DNA from: Methanocorpusculum sp.
GTDB lineage: Archaea > Halobacteriota > Methanomicrobia > Methanomicrobiales > Methanocorpusculaceae
DNA length: 36,855 bases
NCBI GenBank assembly: GCA_017399555.1
Contig: JAFQBW010000032.1
Coordinates: 1-36,855 of the forward strand
Direction of reading: 5' to 3'
Shown here in pieces: positions 7,814-14,901 of the stretch. The notes beneath the pieces were generated by a model. The model was given only the letters and a program-made list of their open reading frames with translations. It was not told the DNA's origin and searched no databases. Within the stretch, counting starts at the first letter, position 1, and the number at the start of each line of letters is the position of its first letter. A program made the position numbers and the translations under genes.

Positions 7814-8293
7814 TCAGATGTTGACGAACTCTTCTTCGGGTTCGGGTTCGCCGAAGCGGTTAATCTCTCCGCGGTAAATCCGCGTGGAGGAGACGGCTCT
7901 TCCGTCTTTTGCCATGACGCACTGAATCTGGTATAAATCGACCATGGGGCGTCCCAGTTCTTTTCGCTTTTCGTTAATCAGGTTGCCAACCGGAAATGTC
8001 TCGTAGCTGACAACCAGCGCGTCAAAGTCCTGCGTCAGAGCGGAACCGAACTGGTCGGAGAGCGGTTCTATTTCATAGGATGCCAAAAAGCCGCTTTCCT
8101 CAATCCAGCGGATAAGTTCGGCTTTGCGGACTTCGTATCCGCGGACCGGATGCTGTTTGCGGGCGGCAAAGATATCGGATGAAAGCCCGATGATAACTTC
8201 CCCTGCATCCCCTGCGGTCATAAATGCCCGTTTCAGCAGAAGCTGATGCCCGATGTGCAGCGGGTCGAATGTGCCGCCTACCATGACCTTCAT
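7814..8293 (-). CDS. coaD: Phosphopantetheine adenylyltransferase, archaeal type
   Basis: This 159-aa nucleotidyltransferase transfers AMP from ATP to 4'-phosphopantetheine, the penultimate step of coenzyme A synthesis. It shows the nucleotidyltransferase signature GGTFDPLHIGH (T/HxGH-type motif) at residues 6-16 and the C-terminal SSTRI motif near 135. The archaeal family lacks the bacterial KMS-like context, and the fit here is to the archaeal/eukaryal type. A GGGAGG sequence (minus strand, about 8305-8311) lies about 12 nt upstream of the ATG at 8293; a second in-frame ATG occurs three codons later and cannot be excluded. A short gap (35 nt) separates it from the MFS gene upstream. Confidence 0.85.
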   Translation of the reverse strand: MKVMVGGTFDPLHIGHQLLLKRAFMTAGDAGEVIIGLSSDIFAARKQHPVRGYEVRKAELIRWIEESGFLASYEIEPLSDQFGSALTQDFDALVVSYETFPVGNLINEKRKELGRPMVDLYQIQCVMAKDGRAVSSTRIYRGEINRFGEPEPEEEFVNI

Positions 8294-8328
8294 ATATAGA
8301 AATTGCCTCCCTGCATAAAAAAACGTGT

Positions 8329-9720
8329 TTATTTCCGGTCCGGGGCAGGGCCTCTGAACCAGGAGAAGAAGACGCCGGCAACGGCGATTCCGGCGCTGAT
8401 GAGCATTGAGACGCGAAGTGCTTCGACAAACTCTGCGTACATGTCAGGACCGAGCATGTCGGTGCCTCCGACAAAGACGGATACCGCGGCCATGCAGACA
8501 GCCATGGAGATGAGCATACCTGCCTGCCGGACAACGGAGACTACGCTGGATGCCATGCTGTATTCCGCGGGAGCGACCGAACCCATGATGGTTGAAGTGT
8601 TCGGTGCGGAGAACAGTGCCGCTCCAAGCGCGATGAAGACCTGGGTTATCATGATGTAGCCTGCGACGTTGGTCATGGAAAGGCCGAGGCCGGAGAGGAA
8701 CAGCAGTCCGACGATGGTTAATATCATACCGCCGGTTACCAGATATTTGGCGTCCACTTTGTCGGAGATTTTGCCGGCGACCGGCGTTGCTACGACCTGA
8801 ATCAGCGGCTGGAAGAGCATAATCATGCCGGCTTCTGCGGCGTTGAGCTGTCCCACGGACTGCAGGTAGAGGCTTACCATGTAGGTTACGGCATAGACGG
8901 CGGCGTAATTTAAGAGTGCCGCATAGGACGAGCGGGCGAAGCGTTTGTTTTCGAAGAACAGCCGCACGTGGAGAAGCGGGTGCGTGCTTCTCAGTTCGTA
9001 CCAGACAAAGACGGCAAAGAGGATGAGGCCGAATCCGGCAAGGAATATCGAGCCTGCGTCAGTGATGGTGGAGAGGCCGTACATCAGGGTGAGCATGGAG
9101 ACCGCATAGAGCAGTGCGCCGATTCCATCGAACTTTTTGACCGGAAGTGTGAACTCGGTTTTCATGCAGAGTGCAAGCATGATGCCGGAGAAGAGTACAA
9201 CCGGTGCCATTATGAGGAAGATGCTTTTCCAGCCGAGGGTTTCGGTTAAGATTCCGCCGAGGAATGGTCCAAGTGTCAGTCCCACATAGACCATGGTGGT
9301 GTTGATGCCGATGACAAATCCACGCTTTTCTTTGGGGAAAATCCGGGTGAGGATTGCAAGGCTGGTAATCATGAGAAGCGAGACGCCGACGCCGGATGCG
9401 ATGCGGAAGGCAAGCAGGACCGGATAGGTCGGGGCGAAGACGGAGAGGAGGCAGGTCACTGCGACGATAAGAGTCCCTGCAACGAAGGATTTTTTGTAGC
9501 CGATTTTGTCCACGAACCAGGCGCCGGGCACAAGGCAGATGGCGTTTGCAAGGATGTAGGCGGTGCTCATCCAGCCAAGGTCGCGGGCAGAGACGAGGTA
9601 TTCCACGCCGATGTTCGGCAGGGCTAAAATCAGCATGGAGGCAAGGAGCGGGTTCATTAAGACGCCAAGCGAGGTGGCGAGGAGGATTAAGTACTGCTGT
9701 TTTTTGGTAATTTCGGTCAT
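8329..9720 (-). CDS. MFS drug/H+ antiporter (DHA2-like), downstream copy
   Basis: A 463-aa polytopic membrane protein of the major facilitator superfamily, predicted to export hydrophobic compounds using the proton gradient. Hydrophobic segments are spaced as for a 14-helix DHA2 member. The loop 2-3 motif appears as DKIGYKKSF and motif C-like glycines as GPFLGGIL. The open frame extends upstream to 9792, but the extra 24 residues are an out-of-frame translation of the preceding gene's end. The ATG at 9720 gives MTEITKKQQYLIL, matching the MTELSTKQQYLIL start of the neighbour. The two proteins have equal length and very similar sequence, a recent tandem duplication. The gap between them is 7 nt. 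The substrate is unknown. Confidence 0.85.
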   Translation of the reverse strand: MTEITKKQQYLILLATSLGVLMNPLLASMLILALPNIGVEYLVSARDLGWMSTAYILANAICLVPGAWFVDKIGYKKSFVAGTLIVAVTCLLSVFAPTYPVLLAFRIASGVGVSLLMITSLAILTRIFPKEKRGFVIGINTTMVYVGLTLGPFLGGILTETLGWKSIFLIMAPVVLFSGIMLALCMKTEFTLPVKKFDGIGALLYAVSMLTLMYGLSTITDAGSIFLAGFGLILFAVFVWYELRSTHPLLHVRLFFENKRFARSSYAALLNYAAVYAVTYMVSLYLQSVGQLNAAEAGMIMLFQPLIQVVATPVAGKISDKVDAKYLVTGGMILTIVGLLFLSGLGLSMTNVAGYIMITQVFIALGAALFSAPNTSTIMGSVAPAEYSMASSVVSVVRQAGMLISMAVCMAAVSVFVGGTDMLGPDMYAEFVEALRVSMLISAGIAVAGVFFSWFRGPAPDRK

Positions 9721-9727
9721 AGTATCG

Positions 9728-11119
9728 TTACTGTTGGTTGGGGGCGGGGCCTCTGAACCAGGAGAAGAAGAGGCCGACGAAGGAGAGGGCAACTGATATC
9801 AGCATGGAGATGCGAAGCGCTGCGGTAAATTCTGCATACACCGCAGGGCCCAGTAATGCCGTACTGCCGACGATTACCGAGATTACGGTCATACAGACAG
9901 CCATAGAGAGGAGCATTCCTGCCATGCGGAAGACGGAGACCAGACTTGATGCCATGCTGTACTCTTCGGGTTTTACCGAGCTCATGATGGTTGTGGTGTT
10001 CGGTGCGGAGAAGAGGGAGACGCCGAATGCGGTAAAGACCTGAGCGATGATGATGTAGAGGGCGACATTGGTCATGGAAAGGCCAAGGCCGGAGAGGAGG
10101 AGCAGGCCGATGATGGTCATAATCATTCCGGCGGTTGTCAGGTATTTTGCATCCACCTTTCCGGAGAATTTACCGACTGCAGGCGTTGCTATTGCCTGCA
10201 CCAACGGCTGGAAGAGGAGAATGAATCCGGTCTCTGCGGCGCTTAACTGTCCTACCGACTGCAGGTAGAGGCTTACCATGTAGGTGACGGCATAGATTGC
10301 GGCATAATTTAAGAGTGCCGCATAGGACGAGCGGGCGAAGCGTTTATTCTCGGCAAACAGTCTGACACGCAGGAGCGGGTTTTCTTTGCGCATCTCGTAC
10401 CAGATGAAGGCGATAAAGAGGAGAAGACCGATTCCTGCGATGAGAAGCGAGCCGGAATCAGTGATGGTGGTGATGCCGAAGACCAGGGCAAACATTGCAA
10501 GGGCATAGAGGACAGCCCCGATGCCGTCAAATTTCCTGACCGGGACGGTGAACTCGGTCTTCATGAAGAGGGAAAGCAGTATGCCGGAGAGTAAGACGAG
10601 CGGAATTATCAGCAGGAAGGGACTGCGCCATCCGAAAAGTTCGGTGAGCGTTCCGCCAAGTGCCGGGCCGACGGTTCCGCCGATATAGACCATGGTGGTA
10701 TTTATCGCGATGGCAAAGCCGCGTTTGTCCGGCGGGAAGACACGGGTTATGATGGCGATTCCGGTAATTACCAGGAATGCAACGCCGATGCCGGAGAGAG
10801 CACGGGAGGCTAATAATACCGCATAGTTTGGCGAGACTGCAGCAAGGAATGCGGTTGCGGCAAGAATTGCGGTTCCGATTATGAAGGATTTTTTGTAGCC
10901 GATTCTGTTTACGAACCAGGATGCCGGAACAAGGAAGATGACGTTTGCAAGGACGTAGGCGGTGTTTATCCAGCCAAGGTCACGGGCGGATACCTGAAAC
11001 TCGCTGCCGATAGCCGGCAGTCCCAGGATAATCATCGAGGCGAGAAGCGGGCTCATTAGGACGCCAAGCGAGGTGGCGACCAGAATCAGGTACTGCTGTT
11101 TTGTGCTCAGTTCGGTCAT
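9728..11119 (-). CDS. MFS drug/H+ antiporter (DHA2-like), upstream copy
   Basis: This is the other member of the tandem pair of 463-aa MFS exporters. It has the same predicted 14-helix layout, with NRIGYKKSF in loop 2-3, GPALGGTL in the fifth helix, and the shared C-terminal tail FFSWFRGPAP. Its start overlaps the stop of nth by 4 nt (ATGA), so it is probably translated from the same transcript as tRNA-Pro/nth. Differences from the copy downstream are spread along the protein rather than clustered, suggesting divergence under selection for two substrates or for dose (inference). No transcriptional regulator gene lies beside the pair, which is unusual for drug exporters. Confidence 0.85.
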   Translation of the reverse strand: MTELSTKQQYLILVATSLGVLMSPLLASMIILGLPAIGSEFQVSARDLGWINTAYVLANVIFLVPASWFVNRIGYKKSFIIGTAILAATAFLAAVSPNYAVLLASRALSGIGVAFLVITGIAIITRVFPPDKRGFAIAINTTMVYIGGTVGPALGGTLTELFGWRSPFLLIIPLVLLSGILLSLFMKTEFTVPVRKFDGIGAVLYALAMFALVFGITTITDSGSLLIAGIGLLLFIAFIWYEMRKENPLLRVRLFAENKRFARSSYAALLNYAAIYAVTYMVSLYLQSVGQLSAAETGFILLFQPLVQAIATPAVGKFSGKVDAKYLTTAGMIMTIIGLLLLSGLGLSMTNVALYIIIAQVFTAFGVSLFSAPNTTTIMSSVKPEEYSMASSLVSVFRMAGMLLSMAVCMTVISVIVGSTALLGPAVYAEFTAALRISMLISVALSFVGLFFSWFRGPAPNQQ

Positions 11120-11751
11120 TTTGCCTCCGGGCAGTGTTCGCGGATGATACAGCGTTCACATGCCGGTTTTTTGGCGGTGCAGACCGCTCTTCCGTGCGAG
11201 ATGAGGAGGTAGTTTACGTGCTCCCACCATTTGCGGTCGAGCAGTGCTGTCAGGTCTTTTTCGATGGTGTCCGGGTCGGTGCTTTTCGTAAAGCCGAGAC
11301 GCCGGGAGAGCCGTTTGACATGGGTGTCCACGGCGATGCCGTAGGCTTTGTGGAAGCCGTGGTTTGTTACGATATTGGCGGTCTTTCTTCCAACGCCGGG
11401 AAGGGTTATCAGCTCTTCGATGGTCTGCGGAATCTCGCCGCCGAAATCTTCGCAGAGTTTTTTTGAAGCACCGATGATGTTTTTGGCTTTACTGCGGAAG
11501 AAGCCTGCCGGGTGGATGATGCGTTCCACTTCTGTCTGGTCTGCGGCGGCAAGCGCTTCGGCATTCGGATAGGCGGAAAAGAGTTCGTCGCGCAGGCCGT
11601 TTACGGTAACGTCGGTTGTCTGTGCGGAGAGAATTGTCATAATCAGCAGCTCGAAGTTGTTTCTAAACTGCAGGAAGTTCATGTCGTCTGCGGTGTGGGG
11701 GTATGCCGCATTGAGTTTTTGAAGAATGTATTCTGCGGAAGTTGCTGTCAT
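11116..11751 (-). CDS. nth: Endonuclease III (DNA glycosylase/AP lyase)
   Basis: This 211-aa base-excision repair enzyme removes oxidised pyrimidines and cleaves AP sites. The helix-hairpin-helix and catalytic lysine are seen in LPGVGRKTANIV, the catalytic aspartate in AVDTHVKRLSRRLG, and the [4Fe-4S] ligands in C-x6-C-x2-C-x5-C at the C terminus. The longest open frame begins at 11799, but its first 16 residues are a translation of tRNA-Pro; the ATG at 11751 (MTATSAEYIL) is preferred. The gene begins 8 nt after the tRNA and ends in an ATGA overlap with the first MFS gene. The protein is cytosolic and of the usual length. Confidence 0.92.
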   Translation of the reverse strand: MTATSAEYILQKLNAAYPHTADDMNFLQFRNNFELLIMTILSAQTTDVTVNGLRDELFSAYPNAEALAAADQTEVERIIHPAGFFRSKAKNIIGASKKLCEDFGGEIPQTIEELITLPGVGRKTANIVTNHGFHKAYGIAVDTHVKRLSRRLGFTKSTDPDTIEKDLTALLDRKWWEHVNYLLISHGRAVCTAKKPACERCIIREHCPEAK

Positions 11752-11759
11752 AAAAGAAG

Positions 11760-11834
11760 TGGGGTGGCCCAGATTCGAACTGGGGTCAAAGCGTCCCAAA
11801 CGCTCTAGGATGGACCAGGCTACCCTACCACCCC
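11760..11834 (-). tRNA. tRNA-Pro (anticodon TGG)
   Basis: Acceptor arms GGGGTGG/CCACCCC, a D arm, an anticodon stem GAGCG/CGCTT around loop TTTGGGA (anticodon TGG), and a T arm CCCAG-TTCGAAT-CTGGG are all present. The discriminator base is A and no CCA is encoded. No intron is seen. nth starts 8 nt downstream. Confidence 0.95.
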
Positions 11835-11860
11835 CGGTGTGCTATAACATATTAGCTTCG

Positions 11861-11873
11861 GATAGATAAAAAG
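11861..11873 (-). promoter_or_regulatory. TATA box of tRNA-Pro
   Basis: The minus strand reads CTTTTTATCTATC about 27-39 nt upstream of the tRNA 5' end, a good archaeal TATA-like sequence. It may also drive nth and the two MFS genes by read-through. Confidence 0.45.
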
Positions 11874-11965
11874 AATGCGGTTTGATTATGGCAGAGAGAT
11901 GATGAGAGATGAGAAGATAAGCAGAATTTAACTAAGTTCACGCCACTCTCTTCATCCATTAGCAG

Positions 11966-12002
11966 GATATCTCCACCGCGGGCGGCTCGCGGTGGAAATA
12001 TC
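11966..12002. repeat. Long near-perfect hairpin between pyrH and tRNA-Pro
   Basis: Arms 11966-11980 (GATATCTCCACCGCG) and 11988-12002 pair at 14 of 15 positions around the 7-nt loop GGCGGCT. It lies in a 247-nt gene-free gap downstream of pyrH. No T-run follows on either strand, so it is not a classical terminator. It could be an RNA stability element, part of a small RNA or a protein binding site. Confidence 0.6.
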
Positions 12003-12064
12003 TTCTGTTCAGATTAAGAAAAAGATACTGTTAGAAAAAGAAGATTCCAAACAAGAAATCAGAA

Positions 12065-12082
12065 TGAAAAAAGGAGGGGATA
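12065..12082 (-). terminator. T-run terminator after pyrH
   Basis: An A6 run (12067-12072) preceded by AAAAG-rich sequence gives a pyrimidine-rich T-run on the minus strand just past the pyrH stop, as is usual for archaeal termination. Confidence 0.4.
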
Positions 12083-12790
12083 TTATACGATTGGGAAGGA
12101 GACGGCCTCGTTTCCAACGACGGTGCCGTGGAATTCTCCGTCAATTAAGGCCTTCTCCAGGAGGGTTGTGTCGCGTCCGTCGATGACGACTAAGGGAATG
12201 CCGCTTCTTTCGGTAACTTTTGCGGCGACGAGGTCGATTACCATGTTGGAGCCTGCGTTCATCTTTTCCTTCATGATAAGATCGATTAACTCCTGCGGAG
12301 ACATGATGTCGAACTTCTTTGCAGACGGGTCTTTCTTCGGGTCTGCGGAGTAGATGCCGTCAACAGCAGTCATGTTCACCATCATGGAAGCGCCTGCTTC
12401 CTCTGCAAGGACTGCGGATACGGCGTCCGTGGTCTGTCCCGGTGTGACACCGCCCATGATAACAATCTTGCCGAAGAGGGCGAACTCCTTTGCCTGCAGG
12501 TAGGATTCGGCAACACGCGGGTATGCGTGTTCACCAAGCGCGCCGATTAAAAGCGCGGCATTAATGCGGGTAACTTTGATTCCAATCTCATCAGACGATG
12601 CTTCATCAAGGCCGACATCACGGCATGCGTTGATGTAGCGGCGTGCCTCGCCACCGCCGCCGACGACGGCAAAAACCTGAATACCTGCTTCATGCAGGCG
12701 AATCAGGGTTTTTGCCCACTCTTTCAGACGATGTGCATCAAGGGACGGCACAAGAACCGACCCGCCGACAGAGATTACAACCCGAGTCAT
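12083..12790 (-). CDS. pyrH: Uridylate kinase, archaeal type
   Basis: This amino-acid-kinase-fold enzyme (235 aa) phosphorylates UMP to UDP in pyrimidine nucleotide synthesis. The N-terminal motif RVVISVGGSVLVP, the glycine-rich VVGGGGEARRYI, the GVTPGQTTDAVSAVLAEE nucleotide-binding region and the AVDGIYSADPKKDPSAKKF segment are typical of archaeal UMP kinase. The open frame runs on to 12895, but the extra 35 residues would overlap the terminator region and end of the lipoprotein gene. The ATG at 12790 matches the family N terminus and sits just downstream of a strong TATA box, so the mRNA probably has a very short leader. Confidence 0.93.
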   Translation of the reverse strand: MTRVVISVGGSVLVPSLDAHRLKEWAKTLIRLHEAGIQVFAVVGGGGEARRYINACRDVGLDEASSDEIGIKVTRINAALLIGALGEHAYPRVAESYLQAKEFALFGKIVIMGGVTPGQTTDAVSAVLAEEAGASMMVNMTAVDGIYSADPKKDPSAKKFDIMSPQELIDLIMKEKMNAGSNMVIDLVAAKVTERSGIPLVVIDGRDTTLLEKALIDGEFHGTVVGNEAVSFPIV

Positions 12791-12816
12791 AGTATGTATA
12801 TGTTTGAGAGTGAAAG

Positions 12817-12826
12817 CATATAAACC
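12817..12826 (-). promoter_or_regulatory. TATA box of pyrH
   Basis: The minus strand reads GTTTATATGC, centred about 31 nt upstream of the ATG at 12790. This predicts transcription start a few nt before the start codon and thus a near-leaderless mRNA. Confidence 0.5.
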
Positions 12827-12848
12827 CGCCATAGGGAGGGTTGATGAT

Positions 12849-12864
12849 GTGGAAAAAAGGAGGA
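12849..12864 (-). terminator. T-run terminator after the Cache lipoprotein
   Basis: The A6 run within 12851-12860 reads as CCTTTTTTCC on the minus strand, directly after the stop codon of the lipoprotein gene. This separates it from pyrH. Confidence 0.45.
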
Positions 12865-14388
12865 TTAGCGAATGGAGGTGACCCCCACTCTCCATTCCTG
12901 TCCGCCGTAGGTAATAGTTGTCCAGGCAACATCTTTTGTAACCGGCTCTTTTGCTCCGGCATCCAGGATTGTATAAACAGCAGTACCCTGCGGCTCACTG
13001 ACAATCAGCTTTGCAGCGGCCTTTATATCTTCTGCACTGTAACGATCATCTGTTAAAATGTTGAGGCCGACTTCATCAGAATCTGTATCATAAATCTGCA
13101 TGCCCGACGGTTCAACAACCCACATTCCATATCCATACTTTGTGCGGATTTCCTTTGCCGGAATGCCAATTAAGACACTATCATCAAGAGCACCTGAGAT
13201 ATATCCTGCATAGATTCCGTTCTCATAAACAGCAGCAGACATGAGTGCGGCAAAGACACCTTCTTCTAAGGTCTGATACTTCGTAAGCCCGATTCTTCCA
13301 AGGTTTCTGTGGAAATCTTCATCGATTCCGTAGATTGTCATGTCACGCCCTGCAACATCTTCCATGAACTGAGGAGCAGCGGTGATGCAGATTTCATCCG
13401 CATCGGCATAGACGAGAGAAATAATCGACGGAGCATCATCGAGCAGGTCATAAAGTGCCTTTGATGCTGCTTTGACATTTCCATCTGCCTCTTCAATATC
13501 TTCTGCTGCATCACGCATCTCTTCTGCAGTCTTGTCAAGGCTTTCAACGATTAACGCAGCAGCTTCATCTGCGGCATTTTCAAGAGCTGTTGAATCGCGT
13601 GCTGTAACCTTGGTGACCACAATACGCCACTCCTGCCCGCCATAGGAAAGTGTTTCCCATGCAGCCTCTTTTACTGACACATGCCCATTCTCTACCAGGG
13701 AGTAACTTGCAGTTCCGCTTTTTTCCGCGCAAATCTTTTCAGCGGCCGCCCTTACGTCGGCTTTTGCATACAGAGTATCAGTCAGGATATTCAATCCTAC
13801 CTCTTCAGCATCGGAGTCATAAATCTGCATTCCCGAAGGCTCGACAACCCAAAGGCTGTAGCCGAAGTCGCTTCGAAGTTCAACCTCGACCTTGTCCATC
13901 ATCTTCGTTAAGTCAAGCGCATCGGAGATGTATCCTGCAAACTTTCCGTTGTCGTAGAGAGGCATGGATAATACACTAGAATAGAATCCGCTTTCCAAGA
14001 GCTGATAGTTGGTCAGCGCGATATCGCGGCCTGCATAGTATGCCTCATCCGTTCCGTAGACAGAAAGGTCCTTTCCGACACTGTCTTTGATGATGTCGGG
14101 ATATACGGCGATGCAGATTTCATCAGCATTTGCGTAGAGAATCGAGATTGAATAGTCCGTATCCTCGTAGAGTTCGAAAAGAGCTTCTTCTGCTGCTTTT
14201 GCATCTCCGCCGGATGCAAGAATGGCATCTCCTGCCTCCCGCATCTCCTCTGCCATTTCTTCGAGTTCTTCTGTGATCTCATCTACGGTTTCTTTTGCCG
14301 CTTTTTCAAGAGATGCATCTGTTGTGATACATCCTGCCGAGAAAATCAGAAACAGAACAGCAAGTACTGCTGCAATGCGTTTAATCAT
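12865..14388 (-). CDS. Surface lipoprotein with two tandem Cache-like domains
   Basis: A 507-aa protein with a lipoprotein signal peptide (hydrophobic stretch ending in FSAGC, cysteine near residue 19), predicted to be anchored outside the membrane. Two internal repeats of roughly 240 residues follow. Each has a helical lead-in (EEMREAGDAI; EEMRDAAEDI), a YAN/DADEIC segment, an SVYGTDE/TIYGIDE motif, a YDNGKFAGYIS/YENGIYAGYIS strand, the shared VVEPSGMQIYD and VGLNILTD, and a final YGGQEWR. The folds resemble Cache/PAS-like extracellular ligand sensors (inference). No transmembrane or signalling output domain is attached, so it may be a binding protein working with a separate receptor or enzyme. 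No partner gene is adjacent. tRNA-Trp lies 44 nt upstream on the same strand. Confidence 0.75.
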   Translation of the reverse strand: MIKRIAAVLAVLFLIFSAGCITTDASLEKAAKETVDEITEELEEMAEEMREAGDAILASGGDAKAAEEALFELYEDTDYSISILYANADEICIAVYPDIIKDSVGKDLSVYGTDEAYYAGRDIALTNYQLLESGFYSSVLSMPLYDNGKFAGYISDALDLTKMMDKVEVELRSDFGYSLWVVEPSGMQIYDSDAEEVGLNILTDTLYAKADVRAAAEKICAEKSGTASYSLVENGHVSVKEAAWETLSYGGQEWRIVVTKVTARDSTALENAADEAAALIVESLDKTAEEMRDAAEDIEEADGNVKAASKALYDLLDDAPSIISLVYADADEICITAAPQFMEDVAGRDMTIYGIDEDFHRNLGRIGLTKYQTLEEGVFAALMSAAVYENGIYAGYISGALDDSVLIGIPAKEIRTKYGYGMWVVEPSGMQIYDTDSDEVGLNILTDDRYSAEDIKAAAKLIVSEPQGTAVYTILDAGAKEPVTKDVAWTTITYGGQEWRVGVTSIR

Positions 14389-14422
14389 AGAGAATAGAAT
14401 GTATTCTTACAAATTAATACTT

Positions 14423-14431
14423 TTGAAAAAC
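14423..14431 (-). terminator. T-run after tRNA-Trp
   Basis: Five T on the minus strand (14426-14430) follow the tRNA 3' end within a few nt and could terminate the tRNA transcript before the lipoprotein gene. Confidence 0.35.
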
Positions 14432-14432
14432 G

Positions 14433-14605
14433 TGGGGTTGGTGAGATTTGAACTCACGATCGACGGGTCTCTCCGACAAGCGAACATGTTAGGAGCAGCT
14501 TAGATCAGTGCTCCAGCGGGTCATCATCAAATCAGCAGACCCGATAGTTCATCATACGCTAAAACCGCTGGAGCCCGTCGCCCTTCCGGACTAGGCCACA
14601 ACCCC
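14433..14605 (-). tRNA. tRNA-Trp (anticodon CCA) with 99-nt intron
   Basis: Exon 1 is complement 14568-14605 and exon 2 complement 14433-14468, giving a 74-nt mature tRNA. Acceptor arms GGGGTTG/CAACCCC, T arm GTGAG-TTCAAAT-CTCAC and anticodon stem ACGGG/CCCGT are intact. The splice sites fit a bulge-helix-bulge: CTCC in exon 1 pairs with GGAG in the intron, with 3-nt bulges AGC and AGA, cutting after the second base of each. The intron lies after position 37, the standard archaeal site. Discriminator is A; no CCA is encoded. Confidence 0.95.
14469..14567 (-). ncRNA. Box C/D guide RNA within the tRNA-Trp intron
   Basis: On the minus strand box C (ATGATGA, 14549-14555), box D' (CTGA, 14532-14535), box C' (TGATGA within 14521-14529) and box D (CTGA, 14505-14508) occur in order. 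The guide before box D (CCGCTGGAGCA) pairs with the anticodon loop; counting five bases from box D gives C34. The guide before box D' (CGGGTCTG) pairs with the spliced anticodon arm and points at position 39, here a C. Guidance of 2'-O-methylation at 34 and 39 by this intron is known from haloarchaeal tRNA-Trp; the assignment here is by pairing. Confidence 0.88.
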
Positions 14606-14670
14606 TTTTAGCTGTTGCCTGAATATATGTGTCTTCAAGCAATTTAATAGTTGCGGTACAGCACAAATAT

Positions 14671-14901
14671 CTAGAATCTGGTGAATACCACAATCACCAG
14701 AAACACTGCCATTACCAGACAGAAAATGAGGAGGAAGAGCCGGTCGTTTCCGGTATCATTGATTCGTTCCGGACGTTTTGGCACACGTATTTTCTCCTCT
14801 TCGATTTCCTTATAGGGATTTTCCTTTTCGAGCCGCTCGAACTCAGCGTGTTCCTCCTCCGTAAAATCCGGATCTAAGACCAGCTCTTCTTTCTCTGTCA
14901 T
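14671..14901 (-). CDS. Small acidic tail-anchored membrane protein
   Basis: This 76-aa protein has a highly charged, acidic N-terminal 50 residues (rich in E, with EEEHAEFERLEKENP) and a single hydrophobic helix at the C terminus (about 54-74, LFLLIFCLVMAVFLVIVVF). That is the layout of a tail-anchored protein with a cytosolic domain. Its start overlaps the stop of the upstream PH-domain gene (TAATG), so the two are translationally coupled and probably act together. I do not recognise a family. Not a shadow frame: the opposite strand shows no coherent protein, and composition is as expected for a real membrane anchor. Confidence 0.65.
   Translation of the reverse strand: MTEKEELVLDPDFTEEEHAEFERLEKENPYKEIEEEKIRVPKRPERINDTGNDRLFLLIFCLVMAVFLVIVVFTRF

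Noticed and set aside
9721-9792. N-terminal extension of the downstream MFS protein
   Set aside because: The Ser/Pro-rich 24 residues are an out-of-frame reading of the upstream MFS gene's 3' end; the ATG at 9720 matches the paralogue's N terminus.
11752-11799. N-terminal extension of endonuclease III
   Set aside because: It is a translation of the 3' half of tRNA-Pro; the ATG at 11751 is the plausible start.
12791-12895. N-terminal extension of UMP kinase
   Set aside because: It overlaps the neighbouring lipoprotein gene and its terminator and lies upstream of the pyrH TATA box.
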